Notes under the pieces: model-generated | What the model was told of the DNA's origin: nothing | What the model saw: the letters and a program-made list of their open reading frames with translations, nothing else | Databases searched by the model: none | Assembly: GCA_031323845.1 (NCBI GenBank) | Contig: JAVIYP010000006.1 | Location: 10,223-74,222 of the forward strand | Direction: 5' to 3' | Source: PUPG01 sp031323845 | Lineage (GTDB): Bacteria; Bacteroidota; Bacteroidia; Bacteroidales; UBA7960 | Length of the DNA: 64,000 nucleotides | Shown: piece by piece, positions 26,778-36,318 of the stretch | Numbering within the stretch: position 1 is the first letter of the stretch | Layout of the letters: the number at the start of each line of letters is the position of its first letter | Program-made: the position numbers and the translations under genes

Positions 26778-28037
26778 TTATCCTCCAAAGTCATCAAGGT
26801 CAATATTCTCTTCGGGTACACCAAGATTGTCAAGCATCTTGAGTACTGATTCGTTCATGATAGGCGGACCGCAAAGATAATATTCAACCTCTTCGGGTTC
26901 AGGATGGTCGCTCAGGTAGTTGTCGAGCACCACCTGGTGAATAAAGCCCGTGTAGCCCTTCCAGTCGTCTTCAGGCAAGGGTTCAGACAGGGCGATGTTG
27001 AAGGAAAAGTTTGGGAACTCTTTTTCTATTTTGCGGAATTCTGCTTCGTAAAAAACTTCTCTCTTCGACCGTGCTCCGTACCAGTAGGATACTTTGCGGC
27101 CGGTTTTCAGGGTATGAAAGAGGTGAAAAATATGCGAGCGCAGTGGAGCCATTCCTGCACCACCGCCAATATACACCATTTCGCGGTCGGTTTCTTTGAT
27201 GAAAAAATCGCCGTAGGGCCCTGAAATCATAACCTTATCGCCGGGTTTGAGAGAGAAAATATAAGAAGAACAAATACCGGGGTTCACGTTCATGAACTGG
27301 TTTCTCTTCTGGTCCCATGGAGGTGTGGCGATACGGATATTGAGTTTTATGATATTTCCTTCGGCCGGGTGGTTTGCCATTGAGTAAGCCCGGAAAATGG
27401 GTTCTGAGTTCACCATCTTCAGGTCCCACATCTTGAGCTTATCCCAGTCTTCCCTGAATTTTTCCTCCACTTCTATATCCTTGTAATCCACCTCACAGGG
27501 AGGTACATCGATCTGGATATAGCCGCCCGACTGAAAATCAAGCTCTTCACCTTCGGGAAGTTTAACAACGAATTCTTTAATGAAGGTAGCTACGTTACGG
27601 TTTGAAACCACTTCGCACTCCCATTTCTTGATACCGAAGATCTCCGCAGGCACTTTGATGTCCAGATCCTGTTTCACTTTGATCTGGCAGCTGAGGCGCC
27701 ACTTGTCCTGTATCTCTTTCCGTGTAAAGTAGCCTACTTCGGTAGGCAGGATGTCTCCGGCTCCTGAGAGCACCTGGCACTTGCACATAGCGCAGGTTCC
27801 ACCTCCGCCACAAGCACTGGGCAGGTAGATGGATTCACGTGAAAGCGTGGTCAGCAGGGTATCCCCGGCATTTACGGTTATTTCCTTTTCATCGTTAATG
27901 GTTACTTTCACCGGTCCGGAAGGCACCAGTTTTGACCGTGCGTACAACAGCACACCTACCAGGAGCAGCATTACCAGTAAAAACATGGCTACGCTCAGCG
28001 TAATGATCCACAGGGTTCCGACTTCTAATAATACCAT
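26778..28037 (-). CDS. nqrF: Na+-translocating NADH:quinone reductase subunit F
   Basis: The NADH-oxidising entry subunit of Na+-NQR. The 419-residue protein has an N-terminal membrane helix (about 8-30), a 2Fe-2S ferredoxin domain with the cysteine cluster [12 protein letters not shown] (about 76-87), an FAD-binding domain (RAYSMANHP near 217) and an NAD-binding domain ([15 protein letters not shown] near 285). Length is normal. It is the last gene of the operon and is followed by a terminator. Confidence 0.97.
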   Translation of the reverse strand: MVLLEVGTLWIITLSVAMFLLVMLLLVGVLLYARSKLVPSGPVKVTINDEKEITVNAGDTLLTTLSRESIYLPSACGGGGTCAMCKCQVLSGAGDILPTEVGYFTRKEIQDKWRLSCQIKVKQDLDIKVPAEIFGIKKWECEVVSNRNVATFIKEFVVKLPEGEELDFQSGGYIQIDVPPCEVDYKDIEVEEKFREDWDKLKMWDLKMVNSEPIFRAYSMANHPAEGNIIKLNIRIATPPWDQKRNQFMNVNPGICSSYIFSLKPGDKVMISGPYGDFFIKETDREMVYIGGGAGMAPLRSHIFHLFHTLKTGRKVSYWYGARSKREVFYEAEFRKIEKEFPNFSFNIALSEPLPEDDWKGYTGFIHQVVLDNYLSDHPEPEEVEYYLCGPPIMNESVLKMLDNLGVPEENIDLDDFGG

Positions 28038-28059
28038 GATCAGCTTGTTTCAGATTATG

Positions 28060-28677
28060 TTACAGTTCAATACCCATAAAGCTCATGAAGGCGATGCCCA
28101 TGAGGCCTGTTATGATAAAAGTGATTCCCAGTCCGCGGAGTGGTGCGGGAACGTGTGAATACCTGATTTTTTCACGAATGGCGGCAATGCCCACGATGGC
28201 AAGGAAAAACCCCAGTCCGCTGCCGAGGCCGAAGGATGTGGCTTCTCCGATATTGGCAAAATTGCGTTCCTGCATAAAGAGAGAACCTCCCAGGATGGCA
28301 CAGTTTACAGCAATAAGTGGCAAAAATATTCCCAGCGAGCTGTGCAGGGTCGGGCTGAATTTTTCAACGATCATTTCCACAAGCTGAACCATAGCTGCAA
28401 TGATGGCGATAAACATGATAAACGTCAAAAAGCTGAGGTCCACGCTGGCAAACTGCGGCCCGAGCCAGGAAAGGGCTCCCCTGCCCAGCACGAAGTTTTC
28501 GAGCAGGTAGTTGAATGGCACGGTGATGCCCAGCACAAAAATCACGGCAGCACCGAGTCCTACGCTGGTGTTCACGGTTCTGGACACCGCGAGGTAAGAG
28601 CACATGCCCAGGAAGTAGGCAAACACCATGTTATCGATAAAGACCGATCTGACAAATATGCTTATATATTCTTCCAT
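28060..28677 (-). CDS. nqrE: Na+-NQR subunit E
   Basis: Integral membrane subunit with six helices. With the start at 28677 (MEEYISIFVRSVFIDN) it has 205 residues, the usual length; a longer frame to 28734 would overlap nqrD. NqrD and NqrE are homologous and together bind a 2Fe-2S centre through a Cys in each half; one candidate here is the Cys of FAYFLGMCSYLAVS. Confidence 0.96.
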   Translation of the reverse strand: MEEYISIFVRSVFIDNMVFAYFLGMCSYLAVSRTVNTSVGLGAAVIFVLGITVPFNYLLENFVLGRGALSWLGPQFASVDLSFLTFIMFIAIIAAMVQLVEMIVEKFSPTLHSSLGIFLPLIAVNCAILGGSLFMQERNFANIGEATSFGLGSGLGFFLAIVGIAAIREKIRYSHVPAPLRGLGITFIITGLMGIAFMSFMGIEL

Positions 28678-28711
28678 GTTCCTTTGGTTTAATATTCTAA
28701 AAAAATGTGTG

Positions 28712-29374
28712 TTAACTGATATCCACCAGTTCACGTTCCCTGCTTCTGTGCACCCAGATGATGACGCCTACCGTGATCAGTGCCATGGGGGGCAGAATCA
28801 TGAAGCCGTTGTTTTCGTAGCCGATCTGATAAAGGAAGTCAGGGACTACCTGGTATCCGAACAGGGTTCCTGAGCCGAGCAGTTCACGGAAGAAGCCCAC
28901 GGCAAGCAGCACCCATCCGTAGCCTGCAGCATTCCCGACACCATCAAGGAATGAGGGCCAGGGCTTATTGTTCAGTGCAAAGGCTTCAAGACGACCCATA
29001 ATGATGCAGTTGGTGATAATAAGCCCGACAAAGACCGACAGCTGACGGCTTACATCATATACAAAGGCCTTGAGTACCTGGTCGACCAGGATTACGAGGG
29101 CGGCAATAACCGTAAGCTGTACAATGATCCGGATACGCGGCGGTATGCCTTTGCGCAGCAGGGAGATAATGACGTTGGCCAGTCCCATGACGGTAACCAC
29201 GGAGATTGCCATCACCAGTGATGTCTTCAGCTGAACGGTGATGGCCAGCACCGAACAGATGCCGAGCACCTGCACTGTAATGGGGTTGTCTCTGTTGAGC
29301 GGGTTGCTCAGGAGCTTTTGGTTCTGTCGTGAGAACAAAGCTTCTTTTGGGGTGTTGTTATTCTTTTCGCTCAT
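28712..29374 (-). CDS. nqrD: Na+-NQR subunit D
   Basis: Integral membrane subunit, homologous to NqrE, part of the Na+ pathway and of the intersubunit 2Fe-2S site. The 220 residues start with a hydrophilic tail (MSEKNNNTPKEALFSRQNQ) followed by about six helices; candidate Cys residues lie in VLGICSVLAI and IITNCIIMGR. Its start overlaps the end of nqrC by 4 bp, indicating coupled translation. Confidence 0.96.
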   Translation of the reverse strand: MSEKNNNTPKEALFSRQNQKLLSNPLNRDNPITVQVLGICSVLAITVQLKTSLVMAISVVTVMGLANVIISLLRKGIPPRIRIIVQLTVIAALVILVDQVLKAFVYDVSRQLSVFVGLIITNCIIMGRLEAFALNNKPWPSFLDGVGNAAGYGWVLLAVGFFRELLGSGTLFGYQVVPDFLYQIGYENNGFMILPPMALITVGVIIWVHRSRERELVDIS

Positions 29375-30063
29375 GATGTTCTGATTTTTTCGAAGTATGA
29401 CTGATAAACGTTCAAGCCGTCGCGCAACATATTGGTGACGCCGTTTGAGGTTATGGTACCGCCGGAGATTCCGTCAACGGCATGCAGGTCGCCGACGGGG
29501 GCGCGGCCTTTCACTACCCTTACGGGATGGAAGTTTCCGGCCTCGTCAAAAATTCGTTTGCCGGGAAACTGCTCCTGGAACTCCTTATCGGCGATTTCCG
29601 CACCAAGGCCTGGCGTTTCGGAGGCATGGTCAAAAACCGCACCGGCAATGGTTACCAGATCCGACTCCAGTCCGACATAGCCCCAAATGGGGCCCCACAG
29701 CCCGTTTCCTCTCACCGGCACAATATAAAATGTTTCACCTCGCAGTTCTGCGATGAAAACAGGCAGCTGGCGGTCTGCCACATCTTTCCTGTTCTCATCC
29801 TGAAGGTCAACTTCAAAAGCATCGCCTTCCAGTTCTTGGCCGAGGTGGTTTACAATTTTTGCAACGGTGACATATTGCGCAAACAGCGCTTCAGCTTCTG
29901 CACGCGGTGCGGTGATGTTAATGGCTGCCAGGATGTTTTGCATCTTTTCAATACGCATATTCCGTTCCTGCAAAGGCCTGAGTAAGGTTGCAGCAGCCGA
30001 AAGCACAAGCGCTACAACCACTACCATCGTTGAAGCATAGATAAACACATAACGGTTTGACAT
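29371..30063 (-). CDS. nqrC: Na+-NQR subunit C (covalent FMN)
   Basis: A 230-residue subunit with one N-terminal helix (residues about 5-26) and a periplasmic FMN-binding domain. The ApbE flavinylation motif is DGISGGT (FMN on T203), with Gly where most relatives have Ala. APVGDLHAVDG precedes it. The modifying enzyme ApbE is encoded at 24683-25690. Confidence 0.96.
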   Translation of the reverse strand: MSNRYVFIYASTMVVVVALVLSAAATLLRPLQERNMRIEKMQNILAAINITAPRAEAEALFAQYVTVAKIVNHLGQELEGDAFEVDLQDENRKDVADRQLPVFIAELRGETFYIVPVRGNGLWGPIWGYVGLESDLVTIAGAVFDHASETPGLGAEIADKEFQEQFPGKRIFDEAGNFHPVRVVKGRAPVGDLHAVDGISGGTITSNGVTNMLRDGLNVYQSYFEKIRTS

Positions 30064-30083
30064 GGTATTTTACTTTTTCTTGT

Positions 30084-31253
30084 TTATGCCTGAACTTTTA
30101 CATGGGTTAACCGGCGCAGTCGTCGCCTGATATTGGCTTGCACCACATAATGGTCAATCAGCGGTGCAAACACGTTCATAAAGAGAATGGCCAGCATCAT
30201 ACCTTCGGGATAGGCGGGGTTAACGACGCGAATCAGAACTGTGATAACGCCTATAAGAAAACCGTAGATATACTTCCCGGTGCCGGTTTGCGACGCTGTT
30301 ACGGGGTCGGTAGCCATATATACGGCGCCAAAGGCAAAGCCCCCCATGATGAGATGGTAATAGGGCGGGATGGCCATAAAGTCATTCACTGCAAACAGGT
30401 TAAAAAGGGCCCCCATGGCAAGGCCACCGGCAACGACCGACAGCATGATGCGGAGGCTGCCCACACCGGTTGCCACCAGTATGAGAGCGCCAAGCAACAC
30501 GGCCACGGTTGAAGTTTCTCCGATGGAGCCGGGTATGGTACCCAGAAACATTTCAAAGGCCGATGGCAGATGCTGTACTTCCCCGGCGGCCAGAACGGCA
30601 AGGGCTGTTGCCCCTGAAAAACCGTCAACAAGCTGCTGGCCTTCCTGCAGTGTGGTGTCTATCCAAACCTCTCCCGACAAATAGGAGGGATAGGCAAAAA
30701 ACAAAAAGGCCCTGGCCAGGAGTGCTGGGTTAAGAATATTCATGCCGGTGCCGCCAAACACCTCCTTGCCAATGATCACGGCAAAAACCGTAGCCAGCGC
30801 AACCATCCACAACGGCGTGGTAACGGGTATGACCAACGGTATCAACAAACCCGAAACCAAAAACCCTTCATTGACTTCATGATTACGGATGGTGGCAAAA
30901 ATAAACTCCACAATCAGCCCGGAGGCATAGCTAACTACAATGAGGGGTAACACCCTGATGAGACCAAAAAGCACCTGGTCCAGGAAATCCACTTCCATTC
31001 CGAGGGCCAGGTAATGCTGGTACCCGACATTCCAAATGCCGAACAACATCACAGGGACCAGGGCAATGACCACATGAAACATGGTGCGCTTCATATCCAT
31101 GGCATCGCGGATATGACTGCCTTTTCGGGTTACATTTCCCTGCACAAACAAAAAGGTTTCGAAGGCTTCAAAGGTTCTGTAAAGCTTCTCAAAACGGCCT
31201 CCCTTTTCAAAGTTTGGTTTGACCTTTTCAATTAAATTATGCAATGCTTTCAA
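30084..31253 (-). CDS. nqrB: Na+-NQR subunit B (covalent FMN, riboflavin)
   Basis: Largest membrane subunit, carrying the Na+ channel. The 389-residue protein has about ten helices. The flavinylation site is the motif DGFSGAT with T216 as the expected FMN-linked residue. Other conserved stretches are GGTGMNILNPALLARAFLFFAYP and DPVTASQTGTGKYIYG. It lies between nqrA (46 bp) and nqrC (20 bp). Confidence 0.97.
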   Translation of the reverse strand: MKALHNLIEKVKPNFEKGGRFEKLYRTFEAFETFLFVQGNVTRKGSHIRDAMDMKRTMFHVVIALVPVMLFGIWNVGYQHYLALGMEVDFLDQVLFGLIRVLPLIVVSYASGLIVEFIFATIRNHEVNEGFLVSGLLIPLVIPVTTPLWMVALATVFAVIIGKEVFGGTGMNILNPALLARAFLFFAYPSYLSGEVWIDTTLQEGQQLVDGFSGATALAVLAAGEVQHLPSAFEMFLGTIPGSIGETSTVAVLLGALILVATGVGSLRIMLSVVAGGLAMGALFNLFAVNDFMAIPPYYHLIMGGFAFGAVYMATDPVTASQTGTGKYIYGFLIGVITVLIRVVNPAYPEGMMLAILFMNVFAPLIDHYVVQANIRRRLRRLTHVKVQA

Positions 31254-31299
31254 TGTTCAATTTTTTTTATGATTCACTGTCCGATAATTCTCATGTTTG

Positions 31300-32661
31300 T
31301 CAGGCAAACTCTTTAATCATAACATCCAGACCTTCCCTGATGATGCTCTGCATTTCAATTTTGGAAGGACACACATATTCACAGAGCGCAAAATCTTCGG
31401 GAGCCACTTCATAGATGCCGAGTTTTTCCATCATATCGATGTCGTTGATCATGATCGATTTGATCAGCTGCATCGGAAGGATGTCCATGGGGAGCACCTT
31501 TTCGTATAAGCCTGTAATGACGAAGGGCCGTTCGCCACTGCGGATGTTGGTGTTATGACGGTATTTTTTCCAGGGCATTAAAAATGAAAAGAAGGTCCGC
31601 GATACGCTGAATTTATCCGGCTTTGGTATAAGCCATCCCAGCAGTTCGGGTTGGTTGCCTTCGGGGATCACCGTGACCTGGTCGTCATAATAGCCGACAA
31701 AGCCTTCAAAGTCAATCTTTTCCCCGGACAGCACGTCGCCGCTGATATAGCGCGGCTGCACAGAGGCTTCGGTGCGGATGTTGTTTTCTGCAAAGGAGCT
31801 CAGCATGGCACCGCTGATTATCTTGTAATATCGGGGGTTCAGCACCTCCGGCCCGGTAAGCGCAACAACACGGCGGGCATCATAAATCCCCTTGCTGAAA
31901 AGAATACCTATAATAATGACATCCTGCACATCCAGTTGCCATACCACTTCACCTTTGTTCAGCGGTTTAATGTGATGGATCTGGATGCCGACATTGCCGG
32001 CCGGATGCGGGCCGTCAAAACGGACCGTTTGTACACCCCGTGCGTTGGTATAAGCTTTTGACGTTGTTTCTGAAGCGTGAAGGCCAAGATAAACATCGCC
32101 GTCGGTAAGCCTTGACAACACATCCAAGCCGGCCTGAAAGGCATCTTCGCGGCCGTTAACCACAAAATCCATATCGGGAGACAGGGGTGCCGTTTTAAAT
32201 GCGCTGATGAAAACATCCCTGGGTTGGCTGGCCGGGTCGGCAATTATTGAGTACGGTCTCTGCCTGATCACAGGCCACACACCGCTCTTCAGCAGTTTTT
32301 CAACAATCTGATCGCGCGACAATGTATTGACGGGCTCCGTTCCAAAATCAACATATTCATCGGTGGCGTCAGGCTGTATCCTGACTTCCATGATCCGGCG
32401 CTTGGGGCCGCGGACCAACTGCGAGAAGGTGCCGCTGACAGGAGAGGTAAAGAGGATGTCCTCGCGGTACTTGTCAAAAAACAAGGGCGTGCCGGCCTTG
32501 ACCCTGTCACCTTCCTTAACCAGCATTTTAGGCACAAGGCCGTGAAAAACCGGTGGCCTCAATGCATACTCCGGAGACCGGGGCGGCGTTTGCAGAATTT
32601 TTTCCGCTTCACCAATCAACGGAATCGTCAAGCCTTTTCTGATCCTGATAACTTTCGACAT
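31300..32661 (-). CDS. nqrA: Na+-NQR subunit A
   Basis: Peripheral subunit that interacts with NqrB near the quinone site. The 453-residue protein begins MSKVIRIRKGLTIPLIGEAE and has the conserved GLVPKMLVKEGDRVKAGTPLF segment near 45-65 and VALTGPEVLNPRYYK near 268. The C-terminus has a CEYVCPSK stretch typical of the family. It is the first gene of nqrABCDEF, with a promoter at 32696-32703. Confidence 0.97.
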   Translation of the reverse strand: MSKVIRIRKGLTIPLIGEAEKILQTPPRSPEYALRPPVFHGLVPKMLVKEGDRVKAGTPLFFDKYREDILFTSPVSGTFSQLVRGPKRRIMEVRIQPDATDEYVDFGTEPVNTLSRDQIVEKLLKSGVWPVIRQRPYSIIADPASQPRDVFISAFKTAPLSPDMDFVVNGREDAFQAGLDVLSRLTDGDVYLGLHASETTSKAYTNARGVQTVRFDGPHPAGNVGIQIHHIKPLNKGEVVWQLDVQDVIIIGILFSKGIYDARRVVALTGPEVLNPRYYKIISGAMLSSFAENNIRTEASVQPRYISGDVLSGEKIDFEGFVGYYDDQVTVIPEGNQPELLGWLIPKPDKFSVSRTFFSFLMPWKKYRHNTNIRSGERPFVITGLYEKVLPMDILPMQLIKSIMINDIDMMEKLGIYEVAPEDFALCEYVCPSKIEMQSIIREGLDVMIKEFA

Positions 32662-32695
32662 AACTGGAATGGTTTCATAAAATAATGCAAGACAA

Positions 32696-32703
32696 CAAAA
32701 TTA
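32696..32703 (-). promoter_or_regulatory. -7 element of the nqr operon
   Basis: TAATTTTG on the minus strand, 35 bp before the nqrA start. The region is shared with the divergent plug-protein gene and is very AT-rich. Confidence 0.5.
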
Positions 32704-32791
32704 TAGATATTTTTAAATACCTGAATCTATTTCTATACGTTTTTCATTATATTAGCCAGTAAAAGAAATTTTTCTAACCCATTCAGCCAAC

Positions 32792-34114
32792 ATGTATTGC
32801 TTACTCTTTTCTTTATTGAACCACATCCGGCGCCAAACCGTGTTTTTTATCATTGTGCTGGTTCTATTCGGATCCGGCACCTATGCGGCCACTTCCAATA
32901 AAGACTTTTTTCTTTATGGAGATTTTATTCATAAAAACAACATCCGAACGGTTTTGTTTAGTCAAAAAGACTTCGAACTGTCCGACCCTATCATCAGGCT
33001 CAATTCCAACGATAAACTGATTCTTCGTTTCGACGACCTGGACGCCGACTATAAACACTATTCATACACGATCATTCACTGTGATGCCGACTGGAGCGTT
33101 TCTGACCTTAGAATATATGACTATATTGATGGCTTTTATGAAGATGAGATCCGGGATTTCAGGTTTTCCATCAACACCAGGGCTCCTTTTACCCACTATT
33201 ATCTCGAATTCCCAAACCACAATATGCGGCCGCTCAGGTCGGGGAATTACATTCTGAAAGTGTTTGTGAACGGCGACCCCAACCACGTTGCGTTCACAAG
33301 AAGATTCATGGTGCTTGAAGAAAGGTTGTCGATACAGGGACACGTGCAGCAGGCCAACCTGGTACGCTACCGTGACCGCAAGCAGCAGCTTCTTTTTTCC
33401 ATCAATCCGGGCAACTACCGCATCACGAATCCTTATCGTGATCTTAAGGTTGTAATCACCCAGAACGGCAGGTGGGACAATGCCATCCAGGATCTTATGC
33501 CCAGAACCATACAGGGAAATACATTGCTGTACGACCATGAAGACAAAACCTTGTTTGAAGGGGGGAATGAATTCAGACGCTTTGACATTCGCAGTTTACG
33601 TTCTTTGTCGGAGAGGCTTCAGGACATCACTTCATCCAGAAGGCATTGGGATGTATTTCTGACGCCCGACCACAGGAGGGTCTTTCACAGGTATGTAAGC
33701 GATGACGACATTAACGGGCGTTTTATGATAGAAACACGGGATGCGCGCGATAAGCACCTTGAGGGCGACTATGCCTGGGTGCATTTTAAACTGCCCATGG
33801 ATGCACCGCCCGATAAAGGATATTTATATGTGATGGGAGCCCTCACCGACTGGCACCTTTCCGAAGAGAGCAAAATGAATTATAACTACGGTGAAAAAGC
33901 ATACGAATTAAGCCTTCTGCTGAAGCAAGGGTATTACAACTATATGTATGCCTATGTTGAAAAGGAAGAAGGACCGGTGGATGTTATGTTTGCGGAGGGC
34001 AGCCATTCGCAGACAGAAAATGACTACAGCATATTTGTGTACCACAGGGAACCCGGTGACCTTTATGACAGATTGGTGGGGTTTATGCGAATGAACTCCG
34101 GTGTGCCCAGGTAA
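32792..34114 (+). CDS. Type IX secretion system plug protein (DUF5103 family)
   Basis: A 440-residue exported protein with an N-terminal hydrophobic signal (VFFIIVLVLFGSGTYA, about 17-32). The rest matches the DUF5103 pattern: an early strand region with DPIIRLNSNDKLILRFDDL, then the strongly conserved YTIIHCDADW, NHNMRPLRSGNYIL and LKQGYYNYMYAYVE. In Flavobacterium johnsoniae the homologous Plug protein closes the empty SprA translocon of the T9SS. Together with PorT (38271-39029) it shows that the organism has a T9SS. It is divergent from nqrA and not in an operon with other por genes. Confidence 0.85.
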   Translation: MYCLLFSLLNHIRRQTVFFIIVLVLFGSGTYAATSNKDFFLYGDFIHKNNIRTVLFSQKDFELSDPIIRLNSNDKLILRFDDLDADYKHYSYTIIHCDADWSVSDLRIYDYIDGFYEDEIRDFRFSINTRAPFTHYYLEFPNHNMRPLRSGNYILKVFVNGDPNHVAFTRRFMVLEERLSIQGHVQQANLVRYRDRKQQLLFSINPGNYRITNPYRDLKVVITQNGRWDNAIQDLMPRTIQGNTLLYDHEDKTLFEGGNEFRRFDIRSLRSLSERLQDITSSRRHWDVFLTPDHRRVFHRYVSDDDINGRFMIETRDARDKHLEGDYAWVHFKLPMDAPPDKGYLYVMGALTDWHLSEESKMNYNYGEKAYELSLLLKQGYYNYMYAYVEKEEGPVDVMFAEGSHSQTENDYSIFVYHREPGDLYDRLVGFMRMNSGVPR

Positions 34115-34151
34115 GTCAACATGCTGACAGGGCGTGTAACCTCAAAAGCCA

Positions 34152-34358
34152 TCAACCGCCACTGATCAGGTGTATCACCTGCACCTCATCGCCGTTACTA
34201 ATGACAGCGCTTTCGTATTCAGATGGTTTTACTGCCCGGCCGTTGATCCTTACCACCAGGAATTTAAAAGTATAGTTTTTATATTCCAGCAACTCTTTCA
34301 CCGACATTTCTTCCCTGCCGGCAATGTGTTCTTCACGGTTGTTAAGAGTTATATTCAT
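34152..34358 (-). CDS. ThiS/MoaD-like sulfur carrier protein
   Basis: A 68-residue beta-grasp protein with the C-terminal VIHLISGG, whose Gly-Gly end is adenylated and thiocarboxylated in sulfur carriers. FLVVRINGRAVKPSEYESAVISNGDEV is the ThiS pattern. I took the ATG at 34358 (MNITLNN), three codons inside the longest frame. No thiG, thiF or moeB is nearby, so it is an orphan; ThiS of thiamine synthesis is the best guess. Confidence 0.8.
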   Translation of the reverse strand: MNITLNNREEHIAGREEMSVKELLEYKNYTFKFLVVRINGRAVKPSEYESAVISNGDEVQVIHLISGG

Positions 34359-34395
34359 TCCATCCATAATAACGATCCTGCATCCTTTTCCCTGA

Positions 34396-34911
34396 TTAAA
34401 AACTTTTGCGTGCTTCGCTTTTCAAAAAATCAATGGCTTCCCTGGTCGCTGATTTTGCCAGCTCTGCTTCAAGCAACTTCCTGCTCAGCATGCCACTGTC
34501 GGCTTTGTCATCCAGCGAAGCAGCCAGCGCATTGACCTGCGCGATTATTTCCTCGCAGGCACCCGCCGTTAACTCCCATGCTTTTGCAGAAACGTACACC
34601 TGCTGTGAAAGGTTATGGGAATATTCGTCACGGACCACCTTAAGCAACTGCAGCTGAAACTCCCTCACGGTTAATCCCTGCCGGTGAACACGCGCAATCA
34701 GGCTGTTGGGAGAGATCCTCTCAAGGAAAATCACCAGCCTTTCGTAGGCCTGCAAGCGCAAAGGCAGGGATATACGCATGCGCTCGGCCATCAGGTTCAT
34801 ATGTCTGCGACTCTGTTCATTCCTGAAAAATTCCTTCAAAAGAAAGTAAGCCGTGACAAATACTACTACCGAAGGCAACACATAGCTAACAATGCTCCAG
34901 AGATCATCCAT
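34396..34911 (-). CDS. Conserved membrane-anchored protein of unknown function
   Basis: A 171-residue protein with one N-terminal helix (SIVSYVLPSVVVFVTAYFLL, about 6-25) and a cytoplasmic, mostly helical domain (LRLQAYERLVIFLERISPNS, ELTAGACEEIIAQVNALA). The pattern looks conserved in Bacteroidota but I know no function for it. It lies 28 bp before the ThiS-like gene on the same strand. Confidence 0.6.
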   Translation of the reverse strand: MDDLWSIVSYVLPSVVVFVTAYFLLKEFFRNEQSRRHMNLMAERMRISLPLRLQAYERLVIFLERISPNSLIARVHRQGLTVREFQLQLLKVVRDEYSHNLSQQVYVSAKAWELTAGACEEIIAQVNALAASLDDKADSGMLSRKLLEAELAKSATREAIDFLKSEARKSF

Positions 34912-34991
34912 AACTTCACTTTTTAAAACTATTGTTGCAGATTAGTCCGGGCCATTAAGCACACAAACTTTTGTTACAAATATAGTCTCTT

Positions 34992-35021
34992 TTGGTTAAT
35001 CCGTAGTTTTTGCTATTTTTG
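34992..35021 (+). promoter_or_regulatory. Promoter of the aminotransferase gene
   Basis: TTG at 34992-34994, a 19-bp spacer and TATTTTTG at 35014-35021. The leader to the ATG at 35098 is about 70 nt. Confidence 0.7.
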
Positions 35022-35097
35022 CGGCTTCTCAGCACTATTATTTTCGAGACACCAGATTATTGAAAAACAAATTGTTTCATCACTTTTTTTTAAGGAC

Positions 35098-36291
35098 ATG
35101 ATCTATTTATCTGACCGCATAAACCAGCTTTCAGAATCCGAAACATTAGCCATGTCGCGGATGAGCCGTGAGTTAAAAGCCGAAGGCCATGATGTGATTA
35201 ACCTGAGTGTAGGCGAACCTGATTTTTTCACGCCTGACGTTCTCAAAGAAGCCGCAAAGCAGGCCATCGACGACAATTATTCATTTTACACCCCCGTTAA
35301 CGGCTACCAGGATCTTCGTGAAGCCATTTGCAGGAAGCTGCTCCGCGACAATGATCTTCGGTATACCCCAGACCAGATCGTTGTCAGTACCGGTGCCAAG
35401 CAAAGCATTGCCAACGCCATGCTTTGCCTTGTCAATCCCGGTGATGAAGTGGTTGTGCCCGCGCCCTACTGGGTCAGTTACAAAGAAATCGTCAAAATGG
35501 CTGAAGGTAAAGCAGTTTATATCAATGCCGGAATTGAAAATAACTTCAAGATCACACCCGAACAGCTTGAACAAGCCATTACGGAAAAGACCAGGGCCTT
35601 TATTTTTTCAAGTCCGTGCAACCCCAGCGGGTCGGTTTACTCCCGCGAAGAACTGGAAGCGCTGGCCCGGGTTTTTGAACAACATCCGAACGTTTACATC
35701 ATAGCCGATGAAATATACGAACACATTAATTTCAGTGGCAAGCATGAAAGCATTGCCCGGTTTTCCGCCATCAGGGAAAGGGTGATTCTGATCAATGGCG
35801 TGTCGAAAGGCTTTGCCATGACAGGGTGGCGTGTAGGCTATATGGCTGCTCATCCAGACATCGCCAAAGCCTGTACCAAACTGCAGGGGCAGGTAACCTC
35901 CGGCACCTGTTCCATTGCCCAGCGTGCCGCCCTGGCTGCCATGGAGCTGCAGCCCGGCGTTACCCGGCATATGCTTGAAAAATTCAGAGAAAGACGCGAC
36001 ATGGTGCTGAGCCTGCTCCGGGAAATTCCCGGCATCGGGTGCAATGTTCCCGACGGAGCCTTCTATCTCTTCATCAACATTAAAGCATACCTCGGCAAAT
36101 CCGACGGAGACCAGCTCATCGACAATGACGCCGCCTTGTGCATGTACCTGCTCAAAAAAGCCCACATTGCCCTTGTGCCGGGCAGTGCATTCGGTGACGG
36201 CGACTGCATCCGTTTTTCCTATGCCACTTCGGATGAGCTTTTGACAGAAGCTGTAGAACGCATGAAAAATGCTCTTGCAAAGCTAAAATAA
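35098..36291 (+). CDS. Class I aspartate/aromatic aminotransferase
   Basis: PLP-dependent transaminase of subgroup I-gamma, most likely aspartate aminotransferase linking oxaloacetate and glutamate. The 397-residue chain has VSTGAKQSI (cofactor phosphate), SPCNPSGSVY and YIIADEIYEHI near 202, and the Schiff-base lysine in NGVSKGFAMTGWRVGY near 240. The final Arg that binds the distal carboxylate lies in IRFSYATS. Length is normal. An HldE-type kinase gene follows 27 bp downstream, though the functions are not obviously related. Confidence 0.92.
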   Translation: MIYLSDRINQLSESETLAMSRMSRELKAEGHDVINLSVGEPDFFTPDVLKEAAKQAIDDNYSFYTPVNGYQDLREAICRKLLRDNDLRYTPDQIVVSTGAKQSIANAMLCLVNPGDEVVVPAPYWVSYKEIVKMAEGKAVYINAGIENNFKITPEQLEQAITEKTRAFIFSSPCNPSGSVYSREELEALARVFEQHPNVYIIADEIYEHINFSGKHESIARFSAIRERVILINGVSKGFAMTGWRVGYMAAHPDIAKACTKLQGQVTSGTCSIAQRAALAAMELQPGVTRHMLEKFRERRDMVLSLLREIPGIGCNVPDGAFYLFINIKAYLGKSDGDQLIDNDAALCMYLLKKAHIALVPGSAFGDGDCIRFSYATSDELLTEAVERMKNALAKLK

Positions 36292-36318
36292 ACCCGTGCA
36301 GACTTTCGTTTCCTAACA

